A stretch of 64,000 nt of DNA from Altererythrobacter xiamenensis. GTDB lineage: Bacteria > Pseudomonadota > Alphaproteobacteria > Sphingomonadales > Sphingomonadaceae. Shown here piece by piece: positions 26,201 to 33,721 of the stretch (within the stretch, counting starts at the first letter, position 1; each line of letters opens with the position of its first letter). Below the pieces are notes generated by a model. It was not told the DNA's origin, ran no database searches, and worked only from the letters and a program-made list of their open reading frames with translations. The position numbers and the translations under genes were made by a program. Location of the stretch: NCBI RefSeq assembly GCF_900177715.1, contig NZ_FXWG01000001.1, positions 931,501-995,500 of the forward strand, written 5' to 3'.

Positions 26201-26669
26201 AAAGCGAGGGGAATGCTTCCAGCGTTTCTTCGCCGAATGCCAGACCCGGGCCGACGGCCAGCTGCGTAACATTGGCACGCGCGCCGCTGACGATGATGAC
26301 ATTCTCACCGGCGCCTGCTGCGGCCGAAGCGAGCTCGAAGGTGAAATTGGTGTTGCCCGAAACGGTGATGAACTGACCTTCGACCGTCTGGCCTTCATAA
26401 CCAGGGGCAGTCGCGGTGACGGTGTAGGGACCGCCCGGAACAAGCGAGCCGACGCGGAAGCTACCGTCGGCATCTGCGCGAAGCGTGCGGGTCTGACCGG
26501 TACGCGTATCGGTAACCGTAACGGTCGCACCAGACAGTGGGGTGCCGGTTTCGTCGACGACGCGGCCTTCGACGCCCGAAGTGATTTGCTGCGCTGCAGC
26601 AGGTGTCGCAACGGTGGCGGCGGCAGCAAGGCTGACCACGCTCGCTGCCAGAAGATATTTGATTTTCAT
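23244..26669 (-). CDS. Oar-like TonB-dependent receptor with carboxypeptidase regulatory domain
   Basis: A 1141-residue outer membrane protein. A signal peptide ends near residue 27 (ATVATPAAAQQ). Residues about 30-105 form a carboxypeptidase-regulatory-like beta-sandwich (VEGRVVDETGTPLSGATVTV). The plug follows with NTFTVDGIVQADVFGLNG and GCLVNVVTKSGQNQFHGSAF, then a long beta-barrel ending in the terminal aromatic QVGVRYEF expected for BAM-dependent insertion. Oar-type receptors take up large substrates or peptides in a TonB-dependent way; the substrate is unknown. The start at 26669 matches the signal peptide. Its upstream region holds three inverted repeats. Confidence 0.93.
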   Translation of the reverse strand: MKIKYLLAASVVSLAAAATVATPAAAQQITSGVEGRVVDETGTPLSGATVTVTDTRTGQTRTLRADADGSFRVGSLVPGGPYTVTATAPGYEGQTVEGQFITVSGNTNFTFELASAAAGAGENVIIVSGARANVTQLAVGPGLAFGEETLEAFPSLSRDVRDIIRLDPRVSLERDNEVDRISCLGGNDRSNTFTVDGIVQADVFGLNGTPFAARNSLPLPYDVIRETSVEFAPFDVEYSDFTGCLVNVVTKSGQNQFHGSAFYTFFNDSMLADSIIDGDGDVQPLSSGSEKRWGATLGGPIIPDRIFFYAGYEETDLGDANDEGPFDAGFANGVEGISQAQFDRFAQIAQNVYGQDVGGYPRTLAESSVRYFGRLDAYISDDHRLEATYQRLEETNVEPDFGGDNLTGLNSFEDEGTKSDYYSVRLYSDWSDKITTELRLSRSEVGDIQGPVGGGEAQSDNPIVRLAVGTSQPGDDGILGTADDEFGVLSTGPGIFRSANQLDTQIDQAKFQVNIDGGDHQFKIGAEVNALEVYNLFAVNATGTLYFSNLDDFENGILSQGTEFFPDAEEIFNGDAYGADINATPTGDINEAAARFKRTIWSFYAQDEWQATNQLSLTAGMRVQLYSGDAPRTNPLFAERFGFTNANSFGKLDPVLLPRFAATYEFDNEGFLSNSRLTGGVGIFSGGDPVVYFSNAFSNNGFSTALGTSLDCGGAFPTSALDGSGNFAGFPACVTAGGSADAAVGRGDTQSTDPEFDVPTVVRANLGFSSTIGTEGGFFSDWKLNLDYIYSRFNDTLNFVDLVQAPNLNEGLDGFTVDGRPIYAALDPLKAGCNATLAYPGGTPPVWENLSPVCFGTGIDDFIQLTNGPSYDSHSASILLSKRFGGMFTDGGSTNLRFGYAFTDSNNNRNVGSSTATSSYDVTAAFDRQNPAVSTSNYETRHNITASVYFREEFFGDYATGLGIFFRARSGRPYSLTFDGGGVFNDSSSGSDNALLYVPTGVNDPNLSAASDPAAVQDLIDYVAASGCEYTPGASIKRNTCRNPWHYDMDLRISQELPFIGKLTGIADDRIELFADFDNFLNFLDSGWNRLKFRNEFLDVVDVDVDNDGTYIIDGFNPDDQQFVSISSSAWKLQVGVRYEF

Positions 26670-26834
26670 GTTCCAAGTGTCCCTGATCACGAATGGGTGA
26701 CTAATACGATTCCCTGATTTCCCCTTAGGGAAGCGGCGCTGCGCTCAGAAGGCAGTTTTGTGACGAGCGCGTGAAACTTTATGTCGGATTTGTGACAAGG
26801 GGCCTCTGCAGGACCTCGGATACCCCGAATTACG

Positions 26835-26903
26835 CTAGGAAAACCTAGGGGTTGAGCGCCGTGTTGCCGCAGTGCAACATAAATTGGCTTTTTCGTAATT
26901 TAT
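26835..26903. promoter_or_regulatory. Cluster of three inverted repeats upstream of the receptor gene
   Basis: CTAGG-AAAA-CCTAG (26835-26848), GTTGC-N6-GCAAC (26863-26878) and ATAAATT-N11-AATTTAT (26879-26903) stand in a row within a 255-bp spacer before the receptor. They are candidates for operators or a structured leader. Which, if any, is functional is unknown. Confidence 0.4.
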
Positions 26904-26924
26904 CCTCAGGCCGCCCCGCCATAG

Positions 26925-27863
26925 TCAGGCGAGATTGATCTCGCGCAGCCGCTGGAGGAGAAAATCATGGCTCGAGATCGGCTCGGGCGCTTCGGATTCG
27001 CGGCCGGGTTCGATACAGCTTTCCAGCGTCTCGATCGTGTAATCGGGTCGGAAATGCAGGAAAAACGGCATCGAATAGCGCGACCGGTCTTTCGCCGCGC
27101 CATGCGGATTCACGACCCGGTGCGTGGTCGAGCGCAGCTTCGAATTGGTCAGCCGGTCGAGCATGTCGCCGACATTGATGACGAGCGCGCCCTCGGGCAC
27201 TTCGACGGCTTTCCAGTCGCCCTGCTTCGTCAGCAGTTCAAGCCCGGCCTCTTCGGCTCCAAGCAGGAGCGTGATCGTGTTGATGTCGCCATGCGCGGCA
27301 GCGCGAATTGCACCGTCGGGGGCATCGTCGCCGAGCGGCGGATAGCGCAGCAGACGCATGACCGAATTGCCGTCCTCGACCGTCTTGGCGAAGTAATCTC
27401 TTTCCAGCCCCAAGTGCAGTGCAATCGCCTCAAGCACGCGGAGACCAGCGGTTTCGAATGCCGAATAGAGCGTGCTGAAGGTGTCCTTGAAGCTGTCGAC
27501 TTCCTCGGGCCAGATGTTCGGGGCCATGAACTCCGAAAGAGGGTGACCCTCGGGCAGGTCGCGCCCGACGTGCCAGAACTCCTTGAGATCGAAGATCTCG
27601 GCGTCCTTGGCTTTCTCCGTGCCGAACGGTGTGTAGCCGCGCGCGCCGCCGCCGCCTTCGATCTTGTACTTGAGCTTCGTCTCGGTCGGCAGGTCGAAGA
27701 ACGCTTTCGATTTCGCTTCGGCGCGGTCGATCAGTTCCTGCGGGATCCCGTGGTCGCGCACGACGGCAAAACCGTATTCGGAAAAGCTGCGGCCCAGCTC
27801 GTCGGCAATGTTCTCGAGCGGCTGGTCGAGTGACACAACCGCGATATCGTTGGATTCGGTCAT
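26925..27863 (-). CDS. Isopenicillin N synthase-like 2OG-Fe(II) dioxygenase
   Basis: A 312-residue member of the isopenicillin N synthase / 2-oxoglutarate dioxygenase family. The Fe ligands are visible as His191 and Asp193 (AAAHGDINTI) and His248 (STTHRVVNP), and the 2OG-binding R-x-S is Arg262-Ser264 (SRYSMPFFLHF). The N-terminal DIOX_N region reads GFAVVRDHGIPQELID. Members oxidise varied small molecules, so the substrate cannot be named. It lies 33 bases downstream of the nucleoside transporter on the same strand and may share its transcript. Confidence 0.9.
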   Translation of the reverse strand: MTESNDIAVVSLDQPLENIADELGRSFSEYGFAVVRDHGIPQELIDRAEAKSKAFFDLPTETKLKYKIEGGGGARGYTPFGTEKAKDAEIFDLKEFWHVGRDLPEGHPLSEFMAPNIWPEEVDSFKDTFSTLYSAFETAGLRVLEAIALHLGLERDYFAKTVEDGNSVMRLLRYPPLGDDAPDGAIRAAAHGDINTITLLLGAEEAGLELLTKQGDWKAVEVPEGALVINVGDMLDRLTNSKLRSTTHRVVNPHGAAKDRSRYSMPFFLHFRPDYTIETLESCIEPGRESEAPEPISSHDFLLQRLREINLA

Positions 27864-27896
27864 AATGGCTTGCGCCTTTAATACGCCGCGAGCGTT

Positions 27897-29204
27897 TTAG
27901 TAAGGGAGGAAGAGGCCGGCCAGCGCCGCGCTCATCAGATTGGCAAGGCTGCCAGCGGCCAAGGCGCGCAGGCCCAGCTTCGCGATGACAGGCCGCTGGT
28001 TGGGGGCGAGCCCGCCGGTGACCGCCATCTGGATCGCGATCGATGAGAAGTTGGCGAAACCGCACAGGGCAAATGTCACGATCGCACGGCTGCGTCCCGT
28101 CAGCGTCTCCAGCTGTCCCAGTTCGATGAAGGCGACGAACTCGTTGAGCACGATCTTGGTGCCGAACAGACCGCCAGCCGTGCCCGCCTCGCTCCACGGA
28201 ATGCCGATCAGGAACATGACCGGCGCGAAGAGCCAGCCGAGCATCTGCTGGAAACTGAGGTCGGGATAGCCGAACCAGCCACCGATCCCGCCGACGATGC
28301 CGTTGGCGAGCGCGACCAGCGCGACGAAGACCATGACCATCGCGCCAACCGCGACCGCCAGCCTGACGCCGGTCTGAGTGCCCTGTGCGGCGGCTTCGAT
28401 GACATTGGCGGGGCGATGGCCTTCCTCGAAAGTCTCGGCAACTTCTACCTCATGCGGCCTTTCGCCCTCGGTAATCGCTGCCGGGCCTTCCGAACTGATG
28501 CGCGATTGCGGCAAGGCCAGGTCCGCGTCGTCGTCCCCGTCGATCTCGTCGGGATAGATGATCTTCGCCATCAGGATACCACCCGGCGCGGACATGAAGG
28601 CGGCGGCGAGCAGGAACGGCACGGCCTCCGATCCGATAAAGCTGGCATAGGCGGCGAGGATCGTTCCCGCGACACCCGCCATGCCCACGCACATCAGGGT
28701 GAAGAGGCGCGAGGGCGGCAGCGCGGCGAGATAGGGGCGCACCACCAGGGGGCTTTCCGACTGGCCGACAAAGATATTGGCGGCACTTCCCAGCGCCTCG
28801 ACCTTGCTCACGCCGGTGATCCAGCCGATCGCACCGCCGACCCAGCGCACCAGCCGCTGCATGATGCCCCAGTGGTAGAGAATCGAGACCAGCGCGGCGA
28901 AGAAGATGATCACCGGCAGCGCGGCTATCACGAAGGTGTTGGCGAAGGGATTGCTCTCCATCGGTCCGAAGATCGCGGTGATACCCGCCTTCGAATAGTC
29001 GAGCAGCGCGATGACCCCGTTCGACAGGAACTGGATCGCGCTCACCCCCCAGGGCGTGCGCAATACGAGCAGCGCCATCAGCGCCTGCAATGCGAAAGCG
29101 GCACCGACCACGCGCAGCTTGATCCGCTTCTTCCCGTTGGAAAGCAGGAAAGCGATGAGGAGGATCGCGAAGATACCCGCGATGTTGATAAGGAAAGACG
29201 GCAT
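27897..29204 (-). CDS. Concentrative nucleoside transporter (CNT/NupC family)
   Basis: A 435-residue membrane protein. The CNT core is visible: VIIFFAALVSILYHWGIMQ, LGSAANIFVGQSESPLVVRPYL (family signature), MSAPGGILMAKIIYP, GIPWSEAGTAGGLFGTKIVLNEFVAF and FALCGFANFSSIAIQMAVTGGLAP. It imports nucleosides with Na+ or H+. A charged loop in the middle (about residues 205-260) is typical. The ATG at 29204 fits the family N-terminus; the open frame extends upstream but without hydrophobic character. Confidence 0.93.
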   Translation of the reverse strand: MPSFLINIAGIFAILLIAFLLSNGKKRIKLRVVGAAFALQALMALLVLRTPWGVSAIQFLSNGVIALLDYSKAGITAIFGPMESNPFANTFVIAALPVIIFFAALVSILYHWGIMQRLVRWVGGAIGWITGVSKVEALGSAANIFVGQSESPLVVRPYLAALPPSRLFTLMCVGMAGVAGTILAAYASFIGSEAVPFLLAAAFMSAPGGILMAKIIYPDEIDGDDDADLALPQSRISSEGPAAITEGERPHEVEVAETFEEGHRPANVIEAAAQGTQTGVRLAVAVGAMVMVFVALVALANGIVGGIGGWFGYPDLSFQQMLGWLFAPVMFLIGIPWSEAGTAGGLFGTKIVLNEFVAFIELGQLETLTGRSRAIVTFALCGFANFSSIAIQMAVTGGLAPNQRPVIAKLGLRALAAGSLANLMSAALAGLFLPY

Positions 29205-29364
29205 GAGACCCCTTCGATGCCGGGAATCGACAGATTGTTCTGCCCCTGTCGCGCTTTGTTGCGCGCCAGTCAAATATCGCGGCGTCCGATGCCCACCGTC
29301 CCAATGCACAGGAGCGATGCACGCACGGCTTTTCTTTTCACAAGCTTGGCAATAGGCACTTTCC

Positions 29365-30060
29365 ATGATTGCTACCGAGACCGCTCCTTCGAACGAGAAG
29401 GCCCTCGCCGCCGCTGCCATGCCGCGTGGCCTTTTCGTCTACATGCTCCTCTATGGCGGGATGACTGTCCTGGCAGGCGTGCTCGCGTTCAAGCAGGTGC
29501 AACTGCCGCCGACCGATCTCGCAGTCGAAGCCGGAATCTTCGCGTTCCTGCTGTTGGTGGTCATTTCGAGCACGGTCTCGCAGCTTTACGGCCAGCAGAT
29601 CGCCAACCGCATCGTGTGGTGGGGCTTCGTTCCTCTGCTGATCGCATCGCTGCTGATGCAGCTCGTGCTCAACCTGCCCGCTTCGACCGAGATGCTGGAG
29701 GGGCGCGCCGACGACCTCGCCGCGTTCGAACGCGTCCACGCGACCGTCTGGCGGGTCTGGGCGGCCGGACCTGCGGCCTATCTCGTCTCTCTGCTGCTCA
29801 ACATCTGGATATTTTCGAAGCTGCGCGGCAGCAGCGATGGCGGGACTTTCGGCCTGATGGTCCGCGGCGCGATCGCAAGCGCGCTGAGCCAGGCGATCGA
29901 TTCCGTGATCTTCATCACGCTCGCCTTCTATGGCCTCTTCCCGATCGCCAACCTGCTGGTCGGACAGATCATCGCCAAGGTGGTGCTCAGCATCGTGCTG
30001 GTACCGTTCCTCATCACCGGCGGCGTGAAATTCGCGCAGTGGCTCGACAGCCGCAGCTAG
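29365..30060 (+). CDS. yhhQ: Queuosine precursor transporter YhhQ family
   Basis: A 231-residue protein with six hydrophobic helices and the YhhQ/ureide-type transporter pattern (GVLAFKQVQLP, a long SQAIDSVIFITLAFYGLFP helix and LVGQIIAKVVLSIVLVPFL). YhhQ imports 7-cyano-7-deazaguanine (preQ0) or preQ1 for tRNA queuosine modification. No queuosine synthesis genes are in the window. The start ATG at 29365 could be shifted to a later Met (residue 19), since the first 20 residues are hydrophilic. Confidence 0.88.
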   Translation: MIATETAPSNEKALAAAAMPRGLFVYMLLYGGMTVLAGVLAFKQVQLPPTDLAVEAGIFAFLLLVVISSTVSQLYGQQIANRIVWWGFVPLLIASLLMQLVLNLPASTEMLEGRADDLAAFERVHATVWRVWAAGPAAYLVSLLLNIWIFSKLRGSSDGGTFGLMVRGAIASALSQAIDSVIFITLAFYGLFPIANLLVGQIIAKVVLSIVLVPFLITGGVKFAQWLDSRS

Positions 30061-30112
30061 TCGGAGTTCTCGTTTCCGATCGCTATTGAGGCTGCGGCTG
30101 GGACCGAGCCGT

Positions 30113-30445
30113 TCATGCTGTCCTGTCGGCATCTCCGGGCTTGGCTCGCCGACGAGCGAGCAGGAACAGCAAGGTGGGCCAGAACACCGTATTGACGATG
30201 TCTACCGCAGACTCCCACCTGTTTGCGCTGCTACCTGGCGACATGGCGTCCACAAGCTCGTTGGCGATTGCAAAGGCGTAGACGAGCGCAATCGGGACGC
30301 GCGAACGCATGCGTCTGCGGAACACCAACGCAGCAGCAAAGAAGATGAGGAGGCCTGCATGGAGATGCAGAAGGTCCTCCGAAGCACCGAGGAAATCGGC
30401 AATTTCTCGCTTGGCGACAGAGTAGGCCTTTGCCATCTTCCACAT
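30113..30445 (-). CDS. Small membrane protein, unknown (VanZ-like topology)
   Basis: A 110-residue protein with three or four hydrophobic stretches (LLHLHAGLLIFFAAALVF, ALVYAFAIANELVDAM and VFWPTLLFLLARRR). The short helices with an acidic E-x-x-D between them recall small VanZ-like proteins, but I cannot assign the family. It lies alone between yhhQ and tRNA-Lys. The first Met may be residue 1 or 4. Base use is less GC-rich than its neighbours. Confidence 0.6.
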   Translation of the reverse strand: MWKMAKAYSVAKREIADFLGASEDLLHLHAGLLIFFAAALVFRRRMRSRVPIALVYAFAIANELVDAMSPGSSANRWESAVDIVNTVFWPTLLFLLARRRAKPGDADRTA

Positions 30446-30610
30446 GGTTCAGCGCTTTCGTTTGTCTGATGTTACTCAGGAGGAGGCATCAGTTGGACAA
30501 TGCATGGCGCCGAAGGGCGATCCGGTGAATCTGCTCGCCTTGGCTGCTATGACAACGACATTGTTCCAGCTTGGCCGATCCAACACCGGGTTCGAACTGA
30601 TTGAAAAAGG

Positions 30611-30686
30611 TGGTGAGCCCTGCAGGGGTCGAACCTGCGACCTACTGATTAAAAGTCAGTTGCTCTACCGACTGAGCTAAGGGCCC
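30611..30686 (-). tRNA. tRNA-Lys (UUU anticodon)
   Basis: A 76-nt cloverleaf with encoded CCA. The acceptor stem is GGGCCCT with AGGGCTC (one G-U pair), the D-arm contains AGCTCAGTCGGTAGAGC, the anticodon loop is CTTTTAA and the T-arm contains GGTTCGACCCC. The anticodon TTT gives lysine. Confidence 0.97.
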
Positions 30687-30726
30687 ACCTGATGTGCCGC
30701 CCCCATTGGGCGGGGCACAGGGCGCG

Positions 30727-31227
30727 TCACCTAGGGGTGGGGCGCGACTTGGTCAAGCGCGCAAATAGCTGCGAGACGGAAAGGCCGGTCTCGGGGTCGC
30801 GCCACTGCGGCGCTATCGCCCTTGCCGGGCCGAGGACGAAGCTGCGCTCGCGCAACCCCGGATGAGGGATGGTGAGCGTGTCGGAACGCCAGGCACCCCC
30901 GCTCCACAGCGCGATATCGAGATCGAGCACACGGTCGCCCCAGCGCCGCCAGCGCCTGCGCCCGAACTCGCGCTCGATCTGCTGCAGGCCAGACAGAAGC
31001 GCGTCCGGATCATACTCGCTGACGATCAATGCCGCTGCGTTGGCGAAGTGCCTTTGGGCCGGCCCCATCGGCGGTGTCGCGATAACCGGGGAGCGTGCGA
31101 CGACCGTGCCGAGCACGGCAAGCTCTTCCATCGCCGTGCGCAGGATCTGCCTCGGCGCGCCATAGAGGTGGTGCCGCCGATTGGACCCCAACGCGATCAG
31201 ATAGGATTGTGCAGGCTCTCTACCCAT
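30727..31227 (-). CDS. folK: 2-amino-4-hydroxy-6-hydroxymethyldihydropteridine diphosphokinase
   Basis: A 166-residue HPPK that transfers pyrophosphate from ATP to the pterin in folate synthesis. Visible motifs are YLIALGSNRRHH at the N-terminus, RSPVIATPPMGPAQRHFANAA, the ATP/Mg site RRRWRRWGDRVLDLDIALW and IPHPGLRERSFVLGP. It stands alone, upstream of tRNA-Lys on the same strand; folP and folB are not nearby. Confidence 0.95.
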   Translation of the reverse strand: MGREPAQSYLIALGSNRRHHLYGAPRQILRTAMEELAVLGTVVARSPVIATPPMGPAQRHFANAAALIVSEYDPDALLSGLQQIEREFGRRRWRRWGDRVLDLDIALWSGGAWRSDTLTIPHPGLRERSFVLGPARAIAPQWRDPETGLSVSQLFARLTKSRPTPR

Positions 31228-31332
31228 GCCGCCCCCTTATCCCGCCGGCTCGCCTGCGCAAACACATCTGTTCGACAAGCGCGCGTTTGCTGATTACGCA
31301 GGCACCTTGAGGGTCTGGAGGAGGGAATCCCG

Positions 31333-32781
31333 ATGAAGCGTCTCAAGCCGCTATTGCTGTCACTTGCTGTCTCGTCGCTTGCCGTATCGCCACTGGCGGT
31401 CTCTGCGCCGCTGGCCGCGCATGAGGGGCACATCATGAACCTGACCACCGATCAGGAAATCGCGCTCGATATCTACGGCGACATCGTCGGCTTTCGCACC
31501 GCACGCGGGCACCAGCAGGTCCCGGCAATGGTCAATTATCTCCGCGCACGGCTGAAGGCAGAGGGCTTCGCCGATGAGGATATCATGGTCACCGACTATG
31601 ACAGCGAAGGCGAGCCGACCCAGGGCCTCATCGTGCGTTACCGGGGCGACGGATCGTCTGGCGAGAAGCCGATCGTGCTGCTCGGCCATATGGACGTGGT
31701 CGATGCGCTGCCCGAGGATTGGGAGCGCAATCCGTTCAAGCTGACCTTCGAGGAAGACTACTTCTTCGGGCGCGGCACGATGGACAACAAATACGGCATC
31801 ATGAACCTCACCCAGACCTTCCTGCGGCTGAAACGCGAAGGCTGGACGCCGAACCGCGATCTCTATCTCGTGTTTTCGGGCGACGAGGAAACCGGCATGA
31901 TCTCGACCCGCGCGCAGGCGGAATGGGTGGCGGAGAACGTCGATCCTGCCTTCGTGCTCAATTCCGATGCGGGCGGTGTTGGCCTGTCAGACGACTACCA
32001 GCCGCTGGCACAGCGCGTGCAGGCCGCAGAAAAAACCTTCGCCACCTGGGAGCTGACGATCACCAATCCCGGCGGGCACTCCTCTCGTCCGAGAGCCGAC
32101 AATGCAATTTACGAGCTGGCCGACGCGCTCACCAATATCCGCGACCATCGCTTCCCCGTTCAGGCGACGCCGCTGACGCGCAGCTATTTCGGCGCGCTCG
32201 GCCAATCGGTTCCAGGCGAGCTCGGCGCAGCGATGCGTGCCTTTGCCGCAGACCCGACCGATGCGGACGCCATCGCCACGCTGCGCGCGAATCCGGAAAC
32301 GGTCGGCACGCTCGGCACCACCTGCATCGCGACCATGCTGCGCGCGGGCCATGCCGAAAACGCGCTGCCGCAAAGCGCGACCGCGACGGTCAATTGCCGG
32401 ATCTTCCCGGGTGTCGGAGCGGCCGCAACCGAGGCAACCTTGCGCGAGGTGGTGGGCAATGACGACGTCAGCTTCAAGCTGATAACCGATGTCACCGAGA
32501 GCCCCGAAAGCGCGCTACGCGACGATGTCCGGGCCGCGCTCGAGAAATCTCTCGAAACCCGCTTCGGCAAACCGATCCCGATCCTGCCCTATATGGAATC
32601 GGGCGGGACCGACGGCATGCATTACCGCACGCTCGGCTATGACACGGTGGCGATTTCAGGCGCGGGCAGTCGGCCGCAGGACATGTATGCGCACGGGCTC
32701 AACGAGCGGATGTATGTCGACGGCTTCTTCAACGGCCTCGACCACTGGTACATCATGCTGAAGGAACTGGCCGGGGACTAA
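31333..32781 (+). CDS. M20 family zinc metallopeptidase, exported
   Basis: A 482-residue M20/M25/M40 peptidase. A signal peptide spans about residues 1-30 (LLLSLAVSSLAVSPLAVSA). The metal and catalytic residues are visible in order: VLLGHMDVVDA (His, Asp), FGRGTMDNKYG (Asp), FSGDEETGM (catalytic and metal Glu) and LNSDAGG. A dimerisation-type insert follows, and the last metal His is likely in MYAHGLNERM. It likely cleaves peptides or acylated amino acids in the periplasm. It converges with aguB, the stops being 15 bases apart. Confidence 0.92.
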   Translation: MKRLKPLLLSLAVSSLAVSPLAVSAPLAAHEGHIMNLTTDQEIALDIYGDIVGFRTARGHQQVPAMVNYLRARLKAEGFADEDIMVTDYDSEGEPTQGLIVRYRGDGSSGEKPIVLLGHMDVVDALPEDWERNPFKLTFEEDYFFGRGTMDNKYGIMNLTQTFLRLKREGWTPNRDLYLVFSGDEETGMISTRAQAEWVAENVDPAFVLNSDAGGVGLSDDYQPLAQRVQAAEKTFATWELTITNPGGHSSRPRADNAIYELADALTNIRDHRFPVQATPLTRSYFGALGQSVPGELGAAMRAFAADPTDADAIATLRANPETVGTLGTTCIATMLRAGHAENALPQSATATVNCRIFPGVGAAATEATLREVVGNDDVSFKLITDVTESPESALRDDVRAALEKSLETRFGKPIPILPYMESGGTDGMHYRTLGYDTVAISGAGSRPQDMYAHGLNERMYVDGFFNGLDHWYIMLKELAGD

Positions 32782-32796
32782 GTCTCCGGCACGCGA

Positions 32797-33672
32797 TCAG
32801 ACATCCTCGCAGATCCGCCCGTAAAGCTGCGGGCGGCGGTCGCGGAAGAAACCCATGCCGGCGCGGTGCGTCGCGGCCTGGTCGAGGTCGAGCGTCGCGA
32901 CCAGCACGCCTTCTTCCTCCTTGCCGAACTCGGCGATCATGTCGCCCCATTCGTTGGTGATGAAGGAGTGTCCGTAAAAGGCCTGCTCGCTGCCGGTTTC
33001 GACTTCCTTCCCGATCCGGTTGGAAGCGATCACGGGCATGCAGTTGGAGACGCTGTGGCCCACCATCGCGCGCTGCCACATCCGGCTCGTGTCGAGGTCC
33101 GCGTCATAGGGTTCCGAGCCGATCGCGGTGGGGTAGAACAGCAGTTCCGCGCCCTTCAGCGCCATGACCCTTGCACATTCGGGATACCACTGGTCCCAGC
33201 ACACGCCGACGCCGATGCGGGTCTTGCCCGCGCTCGTTGGCACGTCCCAGACCTTGAACCCGTCATTCCCCGGGCGGAAATAGTATTTTTCCTCATAGCC
33301 CGGCCCGTCGGGGATATGGCTCTTGCGATAGGTGCCCATGATCTCGCCCGAGGCATCGATCATGGCGAGCGTGTTGTAATAATGGTGTCCATCACGCTCG
33401 AAGAAGCTGGTCGGGATTGCGACCTTCAGCTTCGCTGCCAGCTTGCGCATGGCGATGACCGAGGGGCTTTCGAGCGTCGGACGCGCCAGCGCAAACAGCG
33501 CCTCTTCCTCGGTCTTGCAGAAATAGGGGCCGGAAAAGAGTTCGGGCGGCAGGATGATTTCCGCACCGCGCGCGGCAGCCTGCTCGACGAGCTCGGATAC
33601 GGCGTCGATATTCTCGGATGCCTCAGTGCGGCCAAGCGCGAGTTGAAGGGCGGCAACGGTGATTTCTCTCAT
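32797..33672 (-). CDS. aguB: N-carbamoylputrescine amidase
   Basis: A 291-residue nitrilase-superfamily enzyme. The Glu-Lys-Cys triad is visible: ILPPELFSGPYF, MGTYRKSHIPDGPGYEEKYYF and GVGVCWDQWYPECAR. The last two blocks are characteristic of AguB, which turns N-carbamoylputrescine into putrescine, CO2 and ammonia. The usual partner, agmatine deiminase (aguA), is not adjacent in either direction, so it must be elsewhere or missing. Confidence 0.93.
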   Translation of the reverse strand: MREITVAALQLALGRTEASENIDAVSELVEQAAARGAEIILPPELFSGPYFCKTEEEALFALARPTLESPSVIAMRKLAAKLKVAIPTSFFERDGHHYYNTLAMIDASGEIMGTYRKSHIPDGPGYEEKYYFRPGNDGFKVWDVPTSAGKTRIGVGVCWDQWYPECARVMALKGAELLFYPTAIGSEPYDADLDTSRMWQRAMVGHSVSNCMPVIASNRIGKEVETGSEQAFYGHSFITNEWGDMIAEFGKEEEGVLVATLDLDQAATHRAGMGFFRDRRPQLYGRICEDV

Positions 33673-33721
33673 GCCGCCGCCCTTTAATCCTGACTGAGCT
33701 GCTTGAACAGCCCGAGGGGCG

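Noticed and set aside
28416..30089. 557-residue plus-strand frame over the nucleoside transporter and yhhQ
   Set aside because: It spans two genes in other frames and has no family features.
30687..30726. Hairpin between folK and tRNA-Lys as a terminator
   Set aside because: A GC-rich stem is present but no T-run follows on the minus strand, so I do not call a terminator.
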